IMG/VR virus record: IMGVR_UViG_3300042197_003187
Coordinates: 1 to 40,631 of that record
Length of the DNA stretch: 40,631 nt
DNA from: a virus
Strand: one strand, 5' to 3'
The notes beneath the pieces were generated by a model, which was given only the letters and a program-made list of their open reading frames with translations, was not told where the DNA came from and made no database searches. This document shows positions 39,279 to 40,631 of the stretch, piece after piece (within the stretch, counting starts at the first letter, position 1; each line of letters starts with the position of its first letter). The translations under genes and the position numbers were made by a program.

Positions 39279-40003
39279 GGTGCAAGGCGTGCTTTATGGA
39301 GGCGCGAGGCGCCGTACCAGGAGGCGATCTCGGGGGCCCACGCTTCGAGGTGGGGCCACATCAGATCGCAGAGGGCTTGGATCTCGAGTTGGGCGTCGCG
39401 CTTTGCGCGGAGATCCATGAAGTGCAGTAGCGAGCGCAGGTTGAAGGACACCACGAAGTCCTGGCGGATTGCGTAGGGGATGATGTCCCGGGCGTGCTCT
39501 TCGCTGAAGCCGTCCTCGAGGGCGAGCTTGTAGCGGCCGGCGGAGTCGATGCAGATGATCCGGTGGATCATGCGCTGGTCTTCGGTGTACTCGTACTTCT
39601 TGCCCTGGCGGTCTCGGTAGGTGCCTACGGGGCGGAGGTAGAAGACTTCTTCGACGTCGCGCGCGCCCGTGCAGACATCGAGGATGCGTTTGCCTGTGTA
39701 GCGGCCGGATTGGACGTCGAAGCTGACGCCGACGCGGTGGGTGCGGGCTTGCTGCATCACCGAGTGGGGGAAGCCGCCGACGTTGAAGGTGATGGCGGGG
39801 TGCTCGAGGGGGCCGTAGTGACCGCGCTCGCCGGCGAGGAGGTGCTTGATGAGGAGGGAGCCGGCCTCGGATTCACTCGGGGGCTCCTCGTCGAAGACGA
39901 AGTTCTCGGAGTAGTCCTGGTGCATGGCCCACCAGCAGAGGGTCTGGGGGTGTTCGGTGCGGTTAAGCACCTCAACGCGGAGGTGTGGGTCGATAAGAGG
40001 CAT
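39275..40003 (-). CDS. thyX: Flavin-dependent thymidylate synthase (242 aa)
   Basis: Start chosen at ATG 40003 (MPLIDPHLRVEVLNRTEHPQ). The frame is open 70 codons further, but that part overlaps the 78-aa gene and is not ThyX-like. The signature reads QARTHRVGVSFDVQSGRY at residues 85-102, a variant of the classic RHRx7S motif seen in cyanophage-type ThyX. HYGPLEHPAITF (62-73) and QDFVVSFNLRSLLHFMDLR (181-199) complete the flavin and dUMP sites. It methylates dUMP to dTMP using FAD, NADPH and methylene-tetrahydrofolate. It partners with the dCTP deaminase encoded about 0.7 kb downstream. Confidence 0.93.
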   Translation of the reverse strand: MPLIDPHLRVEVLNRTEHPQTLCWWAMHQDYSENFVFDEEPPSESEAGSLLIKHLLAGERGHYGPLEHPAITFNVGGFPHSVMQQARTHRVGVSFDVQSGRYTGKRILDVCTGARDVEEVFYLRPVGTYRDRQGKKYEYTEDQRMIHRIICIDSAGRYKLALEDGFSEEHARDIIPYAIRQDFVVSFNLRSLLHFMDLRAKRDAQLEIQALCDLMWPHLEAWAPEIASWYGASRLHKARLAP

Positions 40004-40011
40004 GTGAAGTT

Positions 40012-40030
40012 CTAATTTGGCGGAAATTAG
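40012..40030 (-). promoter_or_regulatory. AT-rich hairpin just upstream of thyX
   Basis: CTAATTT-CCGCC-AAATTAG is a perfect 7-bp dyad that ends 8 bases before the thyX ATG, in the 61-bp gap after the 78-aa gene. It could be an operator or an mRNA structure that limits thyX translation, which would explain why no clear ribosome binding site is seen. Confidence 0.4.
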
Positions 40031-40064
40031 GAGTTGACTGGGAGAAGGCTGGAGGTGGGATGGA

Positions 40065-40301
40065 CTACTGGGCTTCAAGTTCGGCAGCGATGGCAAGGAG
40101 TTCATTGCGTACCCTGAGTTCTGCTGCGTGAGCTTGAACGATCGACCCCCACGGTGTTTTCTGCTCAGGCGGCACCACCTGATCCGCAGCAGCGCGAAGG
40201 GCGGCGGCAACACCGCAAAGTTCTGCTGTTGTCACTTCCCATTCCGAGTGATTTAAAAAGGCGGACCATACTGCCTGTGCAGCGGGTGAAAGTTCAGTCA
40301 T
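40065..40301 (-). CDS. Small conserved cyanophage-type protein (78 aa)
   Basis: MTELSPAAQAVWSAFLNHSE ... CGVAAALRAAADQVVPPEQK ... RVRNELLAIAAELEAQ. The SPAAQAV start, the ALRAAADQVVP middle and the RxELLAIAxELE end are a recurring small-protein pattern in picocyanobacteria and their phages, often present in several copies per genome. ATG 40301 overlaps the preceding stop by 8 bases. All-helical and soluble. Function unknown. Confidence 0.8.
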   Translation of the reverse strand: MTELSPAAQAVWSAFLNHSEWEVTTAELCGVAAALRAAADQVVPPEQKTPWGSIVQAHAAELRVRNELLAIAAELEAQ

Positions 40302-40497
40302 AAGGCATTTCTTCCATGTAAAGGTTGTTGATCCACTTAATCACGTTGTTAAGTGCTGGATAGTTACGCTTAAAAGATTCAGCCGCTTGAACATTTAGAG
40401 AGCTGACTCCATTCTCCAGATCACTTTGAAGCGCATCATCAAGCCTGTCGCAGATCTGTTCCAACAACAGTTGACGGGGAGTGATTTCAATCATAGG
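40294..40497 (-). CDS. Small hypothetical protein (67 aa)
   Basis: Start set at ATG 40497 (MIEITPRQLLLEQICDRLDD), 17 bases after the stop of the partial gene at the right edge. A longer TTG-started frame to 40605 would overlap that gene and is less likely. Mostly helical (NVQAAESFKRNYPALNNVIK, then WINNLYMEEMPYD). No motif recognised. Overlaps the next gene by 8 bases. Confidence 0.65.
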   Translation of the reverse strand, partial: PMIEITPRQLLLEQICDRLDDALQSDLENGVSSLNVQAAESFKRNYPALNNVIKWINNLYMEEMPYD

Positions 40498-40514
40498 AAG
40501 AGAGGTTGATCGGA

Positions 40515-40631
40515 CTACTTGCCCCAGCGGGCGAGAACAGCGCGGGCAAAACAATGTTGCTGAGTAGGCCAAGGGCCTTGATCTTGACTCGCAGACCAAG
40601 ACCAAAGATCACTCAGCTCTTCATCCGTTGG
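40515..40631 (-). CDS. C-terminal fragment of a gene entering from the right edge
   Basis: 38 codons are open from the right edge to TAG at 40515. They read PTDEELSDLWSWSASQD, then GPWPTQQHCFARAVLARWGK. A PTDEEL...LW...FARAVLARWG ending is a recurrent C-terminal module in marine cyanophage proteins of different sizes, so the rest of the gene cannot be predicted. It is the upstream neighbour of the small early-type genes. Confidence 0.75.
   Translation of the reverse strand, partial: PTDEELSDLWSWSASQDQGPWPTQQHCFARAVLARWGK

Noticed and set aside
40004-40213. N-terminal extension of thyX
   Set aside because: The frame is open upstream of ATG 40003 but runs over the 78-aa gene and encodes Ser/Pro-rich sequence unlike ThyX.
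1-40631. tRNA genes, integrase, attachment sites, insertion sequences
   Set aside because: None seen on reading both strands. A tRNA scan could not be run, so a missed tRNA is possible but unlikely in so compact a layout.

Overview
This window is most of the morphogenesis half of a tailed double-stranded DNA phage with a long, probably non-contractile tail (no sheath, baseplate wedge or contractile-tail gene is visible). It most likely infects a marine picocyanobacterium such as Synechococcus. The host call is an inference. It rests on a ThyX of the type common in cyanophages, small proteins of the SPAAQAV/ALRAAADQVVP kind, a partial protein ending in FARAVLARWGK, and fibers with GIGTSSP-type repeats. 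No integrase, DNA polymerase, lysis cassette, tRNA or CRISPR array is visible.

Nearly all genes lie on the minus strand, so gene order runs from high to low coordinates. 40.6-38.0 kb holds small early-type genes and nucleotide metabolism (thyX, a zinc-ribbon protein, a dCTP deaminase). 37.9-33.6 kb holds terS, terL, a plus-strand HNH endonuclease gene, a 217-bp control region with four 20-bp tandem repeats, and the portal gene. 33.6-24.0 kb is an unusual accessory block inside the head operon: a 1148-aa multidomain protein, an SPP1 gp7/Mu F-like head morphogenesis protein, three small basic proteins, a second kinase-like protein and a virion-type protein. 23.8-18.9 kb holds the fused prohead protease/scaffold, a cement-like protein, major capsid protein, connectors and tail completion proteins. 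18.9-11.7 kb holds the tail tube, a terminator, the G/GT tail chaperones (-1 frameshift) and the tape measure. 11.7-0 kb holds lambda M/L/K/J-like tip proteins, two structural proteins and two fibers, the last running off the left edge.

The most unusual content is the 24-34 kb block. Four open frames carry six copies of one 12-residue motif, C-G-x-x-x-I-[SP]-x(4)-C. Most copies are followed by an Ala/Gly-rich hydrophobic helix, and some then by an enzyme-like domain (a GNAT-like domain and two protein-kinase-like domains with HGDxHxGN and DFG signatures). The second kinase frame has no convincing start codon. It joins the preceding gene in the -1 frame at GGGAAAG, the heptamer type used by lambda G/GT, so a 714-aa fusion is predicted. 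I infer a set of modular proteins packaged in, or attached to, the virion, possibly delivered to the host. Their function is unknown.

Two plus-strand genes (an XRE-type regulator and a small two-helix membrane protein) interrupt the minus-strand operon. Each ends exactly against a minus-strand stop codon at a shared TGATCA.
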